From: Cohnella sp. SGD-V74 | Lineage (GTDB): Bacteria; Bacillota; Bacilli; Paenibacillales; Paenibacillaceae | DNA length: 64,000 nt | NCBI RefSeq assembly: GCF_003001675.1 | Contig: NZ_PVYW01000003.1 | Location: 372,001 to 436,000 of the forward strand | Direction of reading: 5' to 3' | Part shown: in pieces, positions 25,704-33,582 of the stretch | Position numbering within the stretch: position 1 is the first letter of the stretch | Layout: every line of letters begins with the position of its first letter | Translations under genes and position numbers: made by a program | The notes under the pieces: generated by a model | The model's database searches: none | What the model was told of the DNA's origin: nothing | Seen by the model: only the letters and a program-made list of their open reading frames with translations

Positions 25704-26249
25704 TCATGAATTTGCAAAATTTTCGAACCGGCCCTTGCCGGCCGCCGTAACCGTCCAACGAACGTTGGCGGAACGCCATGCGAGCTCCGCGTCCGGCTTC
25801 TCGGCCGCTAGCCTCAGCTTATCCAGTTCGTCTTCCGTCCAATCGGATTTTCGGGTTTCCGCCGCGAGCAGCAGCACCTTCCGCTCTCCGCGCGCTTCGA
25901 ACACCCGCACGAGCACCTGCTTGACGTTGCGCATGTCCGAATACGCGAAATCCAGCAGCAGCGCGATATCGCGGCGGAGAACGCCCGGCTCGCGGTCCAG
26001 CAGATCGACCGCCAATATTCCATGATCCCAGCCGACCCGGATCGGCCGATTGCCGAGCTTAATCGCCGACAGCGCGTCCACGAGCCGATCGTCCGTCAGC
26101 CGTTTGGTCGTCTCGGGTTCGAAGACGGATACCGTCGAGAGGCGTTGGTTCAGGCTCCGCTCGGCTGCCGGAAGCTGACCGAGCAGCAGCACGACGGCGA
26201 ATCCCGTCAACGCAAGCGCGACCCACGAGAGATAGCGGCGGATAGGCAT
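25704..26249 (-). CDS. Membrane-anchored protein of unknown function
   Basis: 181 residues from the ATG with GGGGG eight bases upstream; the upstream in-frame ATG at 26378 would start inside the terminator of mtrB and is rejected. One N-terminal membrane segment (WVALALTGFAVVLLLGQL) followed by a mostly soluble domain with an alternating pattern (VKQVLVRVFEARGERKVLLLAAE) suggesting an alpha/beta fold. Lies between mtrB and hepS, where B. subtilis has no such gene. I do not recognise the family. Confidence 0.75.
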   Translation of the reverse strand: MPIRRYLSWVALALTGFAVVLLLGQLPAAERSLNQRLSTVSVFEPETTKRLTDDRLVDALSAIKLGNRPIRVGWDHGILAVDLLDREPGVLRRDIALLLDFAYSDMRNVKQVLVRVFEARGERKVLLLAAETRKSDWTEDELDKLRLAAEKPDAELAWRSANVRWTVTAAGKGRFENFANS

Positions 26250-26271
26250 AGCGATTACCCCCTTATGCGAG

Positions 26272-26304
26272 CGTTCCGAGAGTCCGCATTGGACTGTCGG
26301 AACG
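26272..26304 (-). promoter_or_regulatory. Long hairpin in the 5' region of the membrane protein gene
   Basis: CGTTCCGACAGTCC-AATGC-GGACTCTCGGAACG: 14-bp stem with one mismatch, ending 22 bases before the start codon at 26249. No T run follows, so it is not a terminator; it could be an operator, an RNA stability element or a protein site. Confidence 0.5.
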
Positions 26305-26345
26305 ACCTCTTCCTGCGAGAGGCTCCTCCATACCCATTGTACATA

Positions 26346-26373
26346 TAAAAAGGGCAGGCTATGCCTGCGCCCC
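26346..26373 (-). terminator. Terminator after mtrB
   Basis: GCAGGC-ATA-GCCTGC with an outer GGG/CCC and a TTTTTAT run on the minus strand, starting 13 bases past the mtrB stop. Confidence 0.85.
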
Positions 26374-26385
26374 GCCACCGCTTAT

Positions 26386-26604
26386 TCAGGCATCCGTCTC
26401 CACGGTTCCGTGCTTCGTCAGGATCGTCGCCTTGCCCCTGATCTTCATCGCGGAAGTATGGTCGGTGAACTGGACGATCAGCACCTCTCCCTTGTCCAGC
26501 TTCTCCGTATGGTGAAACTTCGTATCCTGTCCTCTCGTCAGCCCGATGACCTGCACGCCGCTGTCCTTGGCCTTAATGACGATGTATTCCTGTTCCGTAT
26601 CCAT
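26386..26604 (-). CDS. mtrB: trp RNA-binding attenuation protein (TRAP)
   Basis: 72 residues, AAGGAGG nine bases upstream. The sequence ([58 protein letters not shown]) is a clear TRAP subunit; eleven form a ring that binds tryptophan between subunits and wraps NAG-repeat RNA around its rim through conserved Lys/Lys/Arg residues (KIRGK is present). Its target is the trp leader at 13681-13713. In B. subtilis mtrB follows mtrA (folE); here folE is missing and a tRNA terminator stands upstream. Confidence 0.96.
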   Translation of the reverse strand: MDTEQEYIVIKAKDSGVQVIGLTRGQDTKFHHTEKLDKGEVLIVQFTDHTSAMKIRGKATILTKHGTVETDA

Positions 26605-26627
26605 GTTCGCAGCCTCCTTATGGTTTC

Positions 26628-26657
26628 ATGATGAAGGAAAAGACGGAGCAATGTCAA
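26628..26657 (-). promoter_or_regulatory. Candidate promoter of mtrB
   Basis: TTGACA, 18 bp, CATCAT on the minus strand, starting within the tail of the preceding terminator. Perfect -35, 4 of 6 in the -10. Confidence 0.5.
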
Positions 26658-26658
26658 A

Positions 26659-26699
26659 CAAAAACTGCCTTCCCCCGGAACGCTCGGGCAGAAAGCAGT
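26659..26699 (-). terminator. Terminator after the first tRNA-Pro
   Basis: ACTGCTTTC...GAAGGCAGT, about nine pairs with wobbles, followed by TTTTTG on the minus strand, 15 bases past the tRNA 3' end. Confidence 0.8.
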
Positions 26700-26713
26700 G
26701 TGTCGTTATGTCA

Positions 26714-26790
26714 TGGTCGGAACGGAGAGATTCGAACTCTCGACCTCACCCACCCCAAGGGTGCGCGCTACCAGGCTGCGCCACGTCCCG
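26714..26790 (-). tRNA. tRNA-Pro (anticodon GGG), copy 1
   Basis: 77 nt with encoded CCA. Acceptor CGGGACG/CGTTCCG, D stem GCGC/GCGC, anticodon stem CACCC/GGGTG with loop TTGGGGT (anticodon GGG), T arm GAGAG-TTCGAAT-CTCTC. Probably co-transcribed with the 65-residue gene upstream; a terminator follows. Identical to copy 2. Confidence 0.95.
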
Positions 26791-26830
26791 TTCTTATGTA
26801 TGGTGCGATTGCGGCACGGAGGCCGTTCGC

Positions 26831-27028
26831 TTACAGCCTAGCTTGGAGCCTGGTCGTTCTGACGGACAGAATGTCGACGACCTTATCCTGCTCCTCTTGT
26901 TTCTCCCTCACCGCTCTAACTTCTCCCTCGAGCTTGGCAAGCCTGATGTCGATTCCGTCGATTTTGGCGATGAGCAGTTCCTGACCGGCCTTCAGAGCTT
27001 TAAGAATTTCCATTGCTTCTTCGTTCAC
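26831..27028 (-). CDS. Small coiled-coil protein, 65 residues
   Basis: GTG start nine bases after AAGGGGG. The sequence is nearly all amphipathic helix with hydrophobic residues every three or four positions (ILKALKAGQELLIAKIDGID, IRLAKLEGEVRAVREKQEEQ), suggesting a coiled-coil dimer. No cysteine and no membrane segment. It lies between two identical tRNA-Pro genes. Similar tiny coiled-coil proteins occur in phages and chromosomes of bacilli; no function can be given. Confidence 0.65.
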   Translation of the reverse strand: MNEEAMEILKALKAGQELLIAKIDGIDIRLAKLEGEVRAVREKQEEQDKVVDILSVRTTRLQARL

Positions 27029-27073
27029 GGATACTGCCCCCTTAGTTACGCCGGCAACGCGACAAGCTTGAAT

Positions 27074-27114
27074 AAAAAAAGACTACTCCTCCCGGCTGCG
27101 GATGAAGAATCGTC
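27074..27114 (-). terminator. Terminator after the second tRNA-Pro
   Basis: GACGATTCTTC...GAGGAGTAGTC (one mismatch) followed by seven T residues on the minus strand, 35 bases past the tRNA. Confidence 0.8.
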
Positions 27115-27148
27115 TCTTCGGCAAGATGTTAGCGTTCTGGAGAAAACC

Positions 27149-27225
27149 TGGTCGGAACGGAGAGATTCGAACTCTCGACCTCACCCACCCCAAGGGTGCG
27201 CGCTACCAGGCTGCGCCACGTCCCG
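27149..27225 (-). tRNA. tRNA-Pro (anticodon GGG), copy 2
   Basis: 77 nt, identical in every base to the copy at 26714-26790, including the CCA end. Own promoter with an extended -10 box at 27253-27258 and own terminator at 27074-27114. Confidence 0.95.
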
Positions 27226-27252
27226 TTCTAGCAATCTTGCGACACAAAAGGA

Positions 27253-27282
27253 ATTATAGCACAGGGCAATCGAGCCGCGCAA
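27253..27282 (-). promoter_or_regulatory. tRNA-Pro promoter with extended -10
   Basis: TTGCGC, 18 bp, TATAAT preceded by TGC (extended -10) on the minus strand, about 28 bases upstream of the tRNA 5' end. Confidence 0.65.
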
Positions 27283-27285
27283 TAA

Positions 27286-27340
27286 GAAAACGAAGACTAT
27301 CTCCCGGAGCTTCCCGAAGGAAAGTCGCGAAAGATAGTCT
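27286..27340 (-). terminator. Terminator after hbs
   Basis: AGACTATCT/AGATAGTCT with an inner CTTCCT/CGGGAAG-type pairing, then TCGTTTTCTTATT on the minus strand. Confidence 0.65.
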
Positions 27341-27397
27341 CGGCGTTCTTATGGGCATATGAATGCCTCATCGGAAGGTCTGCGAGCCGCGAAGCTC

Positions 27398-27670
27398 TTA
27401 CTTGATTCCATCTTTAAGGGCTTTGCCCGGCTTGAATGCGGGGATCTTCCCGGCCGGAATCTCGATTTCCACTCCGGTTTGCGGGTTACGGCCCTTGCGG
27501 GCGGAACGTTCGCGAACTTCGAAGTTGCCAAATCCGACGAGTTGGACTTTGTCTCCGCTTTGCAGCGCTTCGGAAATGACGTCGAACACGGCGTCTACCG
27601 CTTGCGTCGCGTCTTTCTTGGACAGGTCGGCCAATTCCGCCACTTTGGCAATCAATTCGGTTTTATTCAA
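27398..27670 (-). CDS. hbs: HU-type nucleoid DNA-binding protein
   Basis: 90 residues read from TTG, seven bases after GGAGGTGA; the in-frame ATG upstream at 27703 lies before that ribosome site and would add eleven untypical residues. [40 protein letters not shown] and the DNA-intercalating proline in [15 protein letters not shown] are all typical. Essential histone-like protein. B. subtilis has hbs next to spoIVA; here a sugar transport operon lies between them. Confidence 0.96.
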   Translation of the reverse strand: MNKTELIAKVAELADLSKKDATQAVDAVFDVISEALQSGDKVQLVGFGNFEVRERSARKGRNPQTGVEIEIPAGKIPAFKPGKALKDGIK

Positions 27671-27730
27671 TGCATTCACCTCCCCGATTAGATACGATGG
27701 CATGTTATCTGTTTATCCGTTTCATCAGAA

Positions 27731-27760
27731 ATTATACACTCCGCTATCGCGAAGTTTCAA
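27731..27760 (-). promoter_or_regulatory. sigma-A promoter of hbs
   Basis: TTGAAA, 18 bp, TATAAT on the minus strand, 60 bp upstream of the TTG start. Confidence 0.7.
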
Positions 27761-27782
27761 GCGCGGCGCGTATTTCGGCCGC

Positions 27783-28775
27783 TTATCGGCCTGCTTTTCG
27801 ACGATTGAGGTGGATGAAGGTGACGGCAAGCGCCAGGACGAGAACCGCCCCTTTGATGATGTCGTTCGTATAGTACTGCACGTTCATCATCGTCAAGCCG
27901 TTGACGAGAACCCCCATCAGCACCGCCCCGAAGAACGTTCCGACGATGTTCGGACGCCCTGCCGCGAACACCGAGTAGCCGACGAATACGGCGGCCACCG
28001 ACTCCATCAGCATCGGAGCGCCGGCATCGATCTGACCGGAGCCGATCCGCGAAGCGAACAGGATGCCGCCGATCGCCGCGAAGACGCCCGAGGCGACGTA
28101 GGCCAGGGCGCGGACGCGCTTGACCTTCAGGCCGGAGAGGCGCGCCGCCTCCTCGTTGCCGCCGGTGATGATCATTTGCCGTCCCCAGCGCGTGTACTTG
28201 AAGAAGACGTGCGCGCCGATAACGGCAAGAAGCATCAGGATGACCGGGAACGGAACGCCCAGCAGCTTGCCTTGGCCGATCCACAGGAACGACTTGTCCA
28301 TGACGCCGGGAGCGGTCGAGCCGTCCGGCAGCGGCATGTTGCTGTAGATCGAATACCCTTTCGTGTACGTCTTGTGAATGCCGTTGACGATGTACATGAC
28401 CGCCAGCGTCGCCAGCAGATCCGGAATGCGGATCTTGACGATAAGCAAGGCGTTCAGCAGGCCGACGAGCGCGCCGACGAGCAGCGGAACGACCAGCACG
28501 ACGACGAGCGGCATCTCATACCAGACCATCATCGTGGCCGTAATGACGGTCGACAGCGAGACGGTGGCCCCGACCGACAGGTCGAAGCCGTCGACGGTCA
28601 GAGAGATCGTCACCCCGATCGCCACGAACGTCACGATCGAGATCGAGCGCAAAATGTCGGTAATGTTGCTGTACGTGAAGAAATATTCGTTCGTCAACGA
28701 GAAAAACAGAATGACCAGTCCGATGAAAATAAGCGCGCCGTATTTGAACGTAAACGGCAGCAGGCGATTTTTCAC
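27783..28775 (-). CDS. Ribose/galactose-type ABC transporter permease
   Basis: 330 residues, GTG start after GGGAGG and overlapping the stop of the ATPase gene (GTGA). Belongs to the branched-chain/RbsC permease family: about nine or ten membrane segments, DGFDLSVGATVSLSTVITAT near 62-81, ITGGNEEAARLSGLKVKRVR near 199-218 and a late AGRPNIVGTFFGAVLMGVLVNGLTMM. Imports a monosaccharide-like substrate with the ATPase and binding protein upstream. Substrate not known. Confidence 0.92.
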   Translation of the reverse strand: MKNRLLPFTFKYGALIFIGLVILFFSLTNEYFFTYSNITDILRSISIVTFVAIGVTISLTVDGFDLSVGATVSLSTVITATMMVWYEMPLVVVLVVPLLVGALVGLLNALLIVKIRIPDLLATLAVMYIVNGIHKTYTKGYSIYSNMPLPDGSTAPGVMDKSFLWIGQGKLLGVPFPVILMLLAVIGAHVFFKYTRWGRQMIITGGNEEAARLSGLKVKRVRALAYVASGVFAAIGGILFASRIGSGQIDAGAPMLMESVAAVFVGYSVFAAGRPNIVGTFFGAVLMGVLVNGLTMMNVQYYTNDIIKGAVLVLALAVTFIHLNRRKAGR

Positions 28776-30295
28776 GCTAATTCCTCCCGTCCCGCACTCG
28801 CATAGTACAAGAGATCTTCTTGCGTAGCTTCGCCGCGGTTGAATGATTTTACGATCGCCCCGTCGCACATGACGAGAATCCGGTCCGCCAGGCCGAGCGC
28901 TTCGGCGAATTCGCAAGTCAAGTACAGAATGCCCTTGCCTTCTTGCGCGAGCTTCCCGATAATCCGGAAAATATCGCTCTTGGCTCCGACGTCGACGCCT
29001 TTGGTCGGCTCGTCGAACAGATAGACGTCGGCCTCCGTTCCGATCCACTTGCCGATCGCGACCTTCTGCTGGTTGCCGCCGCTCAAGAAAGCCGTTATTT
29101 GCGAGACCGAAGGCGTCTTGATGCCCAGATCGGCAATCTGCTTGTCCGCATAGCCGCGCTCGGACTTCCGGGACAAGAAGCCGAGCCTGCTGATCGACTT
29201 GAGCAGCGGTACGCTCAAATTGTGCAGGACGGACTCGCGAACGAGAATGCCTTCCTTGCGCCGCTCCTCGGGCACGAGCGCGATGCCGGACCGGACCGCC
29301 TCCGCTGGCGAACGCAGATCGGCCGGCTTGCCGCCTACGGTCACGGCGCCCTTATCGGCTTGATCGGCGCCGAACAGGACGCGAGACAATTCCGTCTTCC
29401 CGGCCCCGACAAGGCCGACGACGGCTACGATTTCCCCGCGCCTTACGTCGAGGTCGACTCCTCGCACCCTGCGCCCCGATTTGAGTCCCCTCACCTGCAG
29501 CACCGGCTCTCCGAGCTTCGTCTCCAGCTTCGGATACTCTTCCTCGAAGCTTCTGCCGAGCATCGCCCTGACGACGCCTGCAGCGTCGATATTTTCCCTG
29601 TCTTCGGTCAGCACGCGTTCCCCGTCCCTCATGACGGTTATGCGATCGCAAATCCGGAACACTTCCGGCAACCGGTGCGAGATGAAAATAACGCCGATGC
29701 CCGCGGTTTTCAGACCTTGCATGATCCCGAACAGCTTCTCCGCCTCCTCGAGGCTGAGCGGCGCGGTCGGCTCGTCCAGGATGACGAATTTGGCGTTCTC
29801 GGCGAACAGCCTTGCGATCAGCACAAGCTGCTTCTCCGACAAAGTCAAATCGCGCACGAGCGTCCGCGGCGACAGCGTCAGCCCGACGCGCTCGAGCACC
29901 TTGCCCGCTTCCTCGTGAAGTTTGCCCCAGCGAAGCCAAGCTTCCGCGCCCGACGTTGCCAACCGGTCGAGAAAGATGTTCTCGGACACGCTGAGATGGG
30001 CGACCAGCGAAGTGTCAACCTCTTGATAAACGCAGTGGATGCCGGCCTTCTTCGATTCGGCGGGAGACCGGAATACGTGCGCGCCTCCTGCGACCTCGAT
30101 CGCACCCTCGTCGGTCTCGTAAGCTCCCGACAATATTTTCATCAATGTGCTCTTGCCCGCGCCGTTGGCGCCCAGCAAAGCGTGAATCTCTCCGCCGCGA
30201 ACGTTGAAGTCCACGTTCTTGAGCGCCTGAACGCCCGCGAACGACTTCGAGATGTTTTTCATGTTCAGCACGGAAGCTTGTTCGACCGCCGCCAT
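28772..30295 (-). CDS. Sugar ABC transporter ATPase, two fused nucleotide-binding domains
   Basis: 507 residues, RbsA/MglA type. First domain: Walker A GANGAGKST at 42-50, signature degenerate (LTLSEKQ), Walker B FVILDEPTAPLS. Second domain: Walker A GLVGAGKTE near 279, signature LSGGNQQKVAIGKW, Walker B DVYLFDEPTKGVDVGAK. The weak first signature and altered second Walker A are usual in this family. Drives uptake through the permease downstream. Confidence 0.95.
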   Translation of the reverse strand: MAAVEQASVLNMKNISKSFAGVQALKNVDFNVRGGEIHALLGANGAGKSTLMKILSGAYETDEGAIEVAGGAHVFRSPAESKKAGIHCVYQEVDTSLVAHLSVSENIFLDRLATSGAEAWLRWGKLHEEAGKVLERVGLTLSPRTLVRDLTLSEKQLVLIARLFAENAKFVILDEPTAPLSLEEAEKLFGIMQGLKTAGIGVIFISHRLPEVFRICDRITVMRDGERVLTEDRENIDAAGVVRAMLGRSFEEEYPKLETKLGEPVLQVRGLKSGRRVRGVDLDVRRGEIVAVVGLVGAGKTELSRVLFGADQADKGAVTVGGKPADLRSPAEAVRSGIALVPEERRKEGILVRESVLHNLSVPLLKSISRLGFLSRKSERGYADKQIADLGIKTPSVSQITAFLSGGNQQKVAIGKWIGTEADVYLFDEPTKGVDVGAKSDIFRIIGKLAQEGKGILYLTCEFAEALGLADRILVMCDGAIVKSFNRGEATQEDLLYYASAGREELA

Positions 30296-30348
30296 CGGAA
30301 CCCTGCCCCTTTCCCGAAGAGATGTGAATGTCGCATGGACAGCAGGAA

Positions 30349-30373
30349 ACGGCGCGGAATGTTCCCGCGCCGT
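30349..30373 (-). terminator. Intercistronic hairpin between binding protein and ATPase genes
   Basis: ACGGCGCGG/CCGCGCCGT, 9 bp, followed only by TTCC on the minus strand. It sits 27 bases after the binding-protein stop, a common place for a hairpin that protects the upstream message and reduces downstream expression. Confidence 0.6.
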
Positions 30374-30400
30374 GCCTTGCGTAGCCTTCGTTTGCTTGAA

Positions 30401-31549
30401 TTATTGCGCGCCTACGGCTTGCTCCAGCGCTGTCAAGTAATCTGTGTTGCCCAGATCGCTGCTTCCCCAGCCTTCGACGTACTGCGAAAGCTCGTCCGTC
30501 GTGATGACTTTATCCGTAGGAAGAGAGTCGCGGTGCACGAATACCGGCTCCAGCTGCACGACCGCGTCAGTCGTGTCGCCGTGGAACTTCTGGTACAAGT
30601 ACCGCACTTGCACCGTGCCGATCGAAGTCGGATCGACCGCCGCGGAAGCAACCCATGGACTCGTCGGATCTTGAATGATTTTCAAGTCCTCGTCGCTAAG
30701 GTCGATGCCGTACACTTTGATCTCGTCGCGGCCGGCTTGCTTGATCGCGTTGGACGCGCCTTTGGCGAACTCGTCCCAAGACGCCCATACCGCGGTGATG
30801 TCGCCTTTGTTCGGGTATTGCTTCAGAACGGCTTCCATTCTGTTCTGCGTGTCGAGCTGCGGGTTGCTGGCATCGCCGAACGCGGCGATTTCTTTAATGT
30901 CCGGATATTTCTCGGTGAACGCTTTGTAGGAGATTTGACGGCTCTCCATCGGAGGGAAACCGGCTACCCATACTTTGACGATGTTGCCCTTGCCGCCGGC
31001 TTCTTCAGCCAGCTTCTCCAGCGTGTACTCGGCCAGCAGCTGGTCGTTCTGCGCCAGGTTCGTAATGCCTTCGAAGTCGTTCAGGCCGGAGTCGAAAGCG
31101 ACGATCGGAATGCCTGCTTCCTTCGCCTTGTTCAGTCCGTTCGTCAGAGCCGCGGCGTCGCCGTGGTCGACCAGGATGCCGTCGAACTTCTGGTTAACGG
31201 CGGAATCCAGGTTAGCGGCCATCTTGGCCAGATCGTTCTCGGAAGCAAGGACGGTCACTTCGCCGCCGAACTTCGCAACTTGCTTCTTCACGCCGTCCAC
31301 GTATTGAGCGGAGAACGTGCCGGTGTTGAAACGCATGACGAGCGCGATTCTCTTGCCTTTAAGCGCTTCGATGCTTGCGTCTTGGGACGGTTCGGCGGAT
31401 GCCGATTCGGAAGCGGCTGCGGATGCCGAAGGCGATGCCGGCGAGGAGCTGCCCGCGTTGTTTTCTTCTTTTTTGCCGCAGGCCGCCAGCACCAATACGA
31501 GCGTCAGCGCGAGCGCGATCCAGGACAGTTTGGATTTACGTTGTTTCAT
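30401..31549 (-). CDS. Sugar-binding lipoprotein of the ABC transporter
   Basis: 382 residues, ATG after GGGAGG. Lipobox LVLAAC with Cys24, followed by a Ser/Ala/Pro linker to about residue 57. The mature part is a type-I periplasmic-binding fold of the ribose/galactose group (GKRIALVMRFNTGTFSAQYV, DGILVDHGDAAALTNGLNKA, GIPIVAFDSGL, ITAVWASWDEFAKGASNAIK). First gene of the operon, controlled by the promoter at 31596-31624. The sugar is not identified. Confidence 0.92.
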   Translation of the reverse strand: MKQRKSKLSWIALALTLVLVLAACGKKEENNAGSSSPASPSASAAASESASAEPSQDASIEALKGKRIALVMRFNTGTFSAQYVDGVKKQVAKFGGEVTVLASENDLAKMAANLDSAVNQKFDGILVDHGDAAALTNGLNKAKEAGIPIVAFDSGLNDFEGITNLAQNDQLLAEYTLEKLAEEAGGKGNIVKVWVAGFPPMESRQISYKAFTEKYPDIKEIAAFGDASNPQLDTQNRMEAVLKQYPNKGDITAVWASWDEFAKGASNAIKQAGRDEIKVYGIDLSDEDLKIIQDPTSPWVASAAVDPTSIGTVQVRYLYQKFHGDTTDAVVQLEPVFVHRDSLPTDKVITTDELSQYVEGWGSSDLGNTDYLTALEQAVGAQ

Positions 31550-31595
31550 CTCTCTGTGGCCTCCCATTTCATATCTTGCTATGGATGATAGAATT

Positions 31596-31624
31596 ACTAT
31601 AAACAGTTAATCCGAGTATGTCAA
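31596..31624 (-). promoter_or_regulatory. sigma-A promoter of the sugar ABC operon
   Basis: TTGACA, 17 bp, TATAGT on the minus strand, 47 bp upstream of the start codon. Confidence 0.82.
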
Positions 31625-31627
31625 TCG

Positions 31628-31653
31628 GTTTTTGCATAATAATGCAAGAAACC
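31628..31653. promoter_or_regulatory. Inverted repeat upstream of the sugar ABC promoter
   Basis: TTGCAT-AATA-ATGCAA with outer GGTT/AACC, directly upstream of the -35 box. A likely regulator site; two further direct copies of AATTGACAATA (31715 and 31748) and a partial cre-like TGTAAGCGC lie further upstream. Confidence 0.6.
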
Positions 31654-31794
31654 GTGCTCTCTCTATCTATCGTCTCTGCCGAATCCATCACACCATTCTA
31701 GGAGAATTCTCGCCAATTGACAATATCCGAGTTTATATCTTCTTTTAATTGACAATAGTTTTGCGCTTACATTTCCTATGATGGAACCCGGAGA

Positions 31795-31828
31795 TAAAAT
31801 AAAAACGCCGAACCGGCCACGAATGGCG
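31795..31828 (-). terminator. Candidate terminator after spoIVA
   Basis: CGCC...GGCG stem with partial inner pairing, then TTTTTATTTTAT on the minus strand, about 35 bases past the spoIVA stop. Confidence 0.5.
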
Positions 31829-31861
31829 ATTCAGCGCTTTAGGCGAAGCGTATTAAGCAGC

Positions 31862-33340
31862 TTACAGAATGATGGCGATCAAGCCGCCCGAGCCTTCGTT
31901 GATGATGCGGCCGAGCGTCTCCTGCAGCTTGTAGCGGGCGTTGTCGGGCATCATCGCAATCTTGCCCTGGATGCCTTCGCGGACGATCGAATGCAGCGAG
32001 CGTCCGAAAATATCGGATTCCCAAATCTTGATCGGATCGTTCTCGAAATCCTGCATCAGGTAGCGCACGAGCTCCTCACTCTGCTTCTCCGTGCCGATGA
32101 TCGGCGCGAATTCGGATTCGACGTCGACGCGGATCATGTGAATCGAAGGCGCGGTCGCCTTCAGCCGGACGCCGAAGCGCGAGCCTTGGCGGATGAGCTC
32201 CGGCTCGTCGAGCACCATCTCGGCAAGAGAAGGAGCGGCGATGCCGTAGCCGGTCGTCTTGACCATCTCGAGCGCTTCCGAGAACCGGTCGTATTCCCGC
32301 TTCGCGTGGGAGAACTCCTGCATGAGCTGCAGCAGGTGGTCCTTGCCGCGAATTTCCGTGCCGACGACTTCCATCAGGATTTTGTCGTACAGCTCGTCTG
32401 GAGCGTACAGGTCGATCTCGGCAACCCCTTGGCCCATGTTCATGCCGCTGAGGCCCGCTCTGGCGACGAAGTCGTACTCCATGAACTGGGAGACGACGCG
32501 CTCGACGTCCCGCAGGCGCCGGATGTCCTTGACCGTCTCCCGCACCGAGTTCTCGTAGGCAGAACGCAGCCAGTGGCCCTCATTCAGCACCATGACCCAG
32601 CTCGGCAGGTTGACGTTGACCTCGTGTACGGGGAACTCGTACAGCACTTCGCGCAGCACGCCCATGACGTCCTCTTCGCCCATCGTAGCGGCGCTGACCG
32701 TCATGACCGGAATATCGTATTTAGCCGCCAGCTCGCCGCGAAGCGCCTGCGCTTCTTCGCTCTTCGGCCGAGCGGAGTTGACGATCAGTACGAAAGGCTT
32801 GCCGACTTCCTTCAGCTCGTTGACGACCCGCTCTTCGGCGTCCACGTAAGCGCTGCGCGGAATTTCCGCGATCGTGCCGTCCGTTGTCACGACGACGCCC
32901 AGCGTCGAGTGCTCCTGAATGACCTTGCGCGTGCCGATCTCGGCCGCTTCCTGGAAAGGAATCGGATCTTCGAACCAAGGCGTCGTAATCATGCGCGGTC
33001 CGCCTTCGTCTTCGAAGCCTTTGGCTCCGTCGACCGTATAGCCGACGCAATCGACCAGGCGCACGTTCACTTCGAGCCCCTCGGCCACCTTAAGCTGCAC
33101 CGCGTTGTTCGGCACGAACTTCGGCTCGGTCGTCATGATCGTGCGGCCCGCCGCGCTCTGCGGCAGCTCGTCGATCGCTCTGACCCGATCGGCCTCCGAG
33201 GCGATATTAGGTAAAACAACGGTTTCCATAAACCGTTTGATAAAGGTCGATTTGCCCGTGCGGACGGCACCCACGACCCCGAGGTAGATATCGCCGCCGG
33301 TGCGTTCGGCGATATCCTTGAAAATGTCCACTTTTTCCAC
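31862..33340 (-). CDS. spoIVA: Stage IV sporulation protein A (spore coat basement ATPase)
   Basis: 492 residues, full length. Walker A GAVRTGKST at 24-32, then GYTVDGAKGFEDEGGPRMIT, and a conserved C-terminal region (GKIAMMPDNARYKLQETLGR) that anchors it to the forespore surface through SpoVM. SpoIVA hydrolyses ATP and polymerises to form the platform for coat assembly. A sigma-E promoter (33423-33451) lies 83 bp upstream, as expected for mother-cell expression. Confidence 0.97.
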   Translation of the reverse strand: MEKVDIFKDIAERTGGDIYLGVVGAVRTGKSTFIKRFMETVVLPNIASEADRVRAIDELPQSAAGRTIMTTEPKFVPNNAVQLKVAEGLEVNVRLVDCVGYTVDGAKGFEDEGGPRMITTPWFEDPIPFQEAAEIGTRKVIQEHSTLGVVVTTDGTIAEIPRSAYVDAEERVVNELKEVGKPFVLIVNSARPKSEEAQALRGELAAKYDIPVMTVSAATMGEEDVMGVLREVLYEFPVHEVNVNLPSWVMVLNEGHWLRSAYENSVRETVKDIRRLRDVERVVSQFMEYDFVARAGLSGMNMGQGVAEIDLYAPDELYDKILMEVVGTEIRGKDHLLQLMQEFSHAKREYDRFSEALEMVKTTGYGIAAPSLAEMVLDEPELIRQGSRFGVRLKATAPSIHMIRVDVESEFAPIIGTEKQSEELVRYLMQDFENDPIKIWESDIFGRSLHSIVREGIQGKIAMMPDNARYKLQETLGRIINEGSGGLIAIIL

Positions 33341-33422
33341 TGAGATTCCCTCCCATCGTAATCGCGAAACTTTCGTGACCCGCCGTCAGGGCGGAACTCG
33401 TACACGAACTTGGACTGGTAAC

Positions 33423-33451
33423 ATTGTATGTGCGATTGCCACGAATATGAC
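33423..33451 (-). promoter_or_regulatory. sigma-E promoter of spoIVA
   Basis: GTCATATT, 13 bp, CATACAAT on the minus strand, matching the sigma-E consensus (KMATATT and CATACAnT) in both boxes. Confidence 0.82.
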
Positions 33452-33523
33452 GCCGCCCGCACAAAATGTTTGCCGGCAAGCCCTCGCCTGCCGGGTACTC
33501 CTTTGTTTCCCTCATGAGCATAT

Positions 33524-33556
33524 GAAAAAAGAGAGACACGTATGTCATCTCTCTTC
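33524..33556 (-). terminator. Terminator after the yphF-like gene
   Basis: AAGAGAGA/TCTCTCTT stem with an inner GACA/TGTC pairing, followed by a T run on the minus strand; A and T runs on both sides mean it might also act in the other direction. Confidence 0.75.
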
Positions 33557-33582
33557 ATCTTTTTATCAAATTAAGATGTTCC

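Noticed and set aside
28943-31588. 881-residue plus-strand open frame across the sugar ABC operon
   Set aside because: It is antisense to two clearly identified genes; long antisense frames are common in high-G+C DNA.
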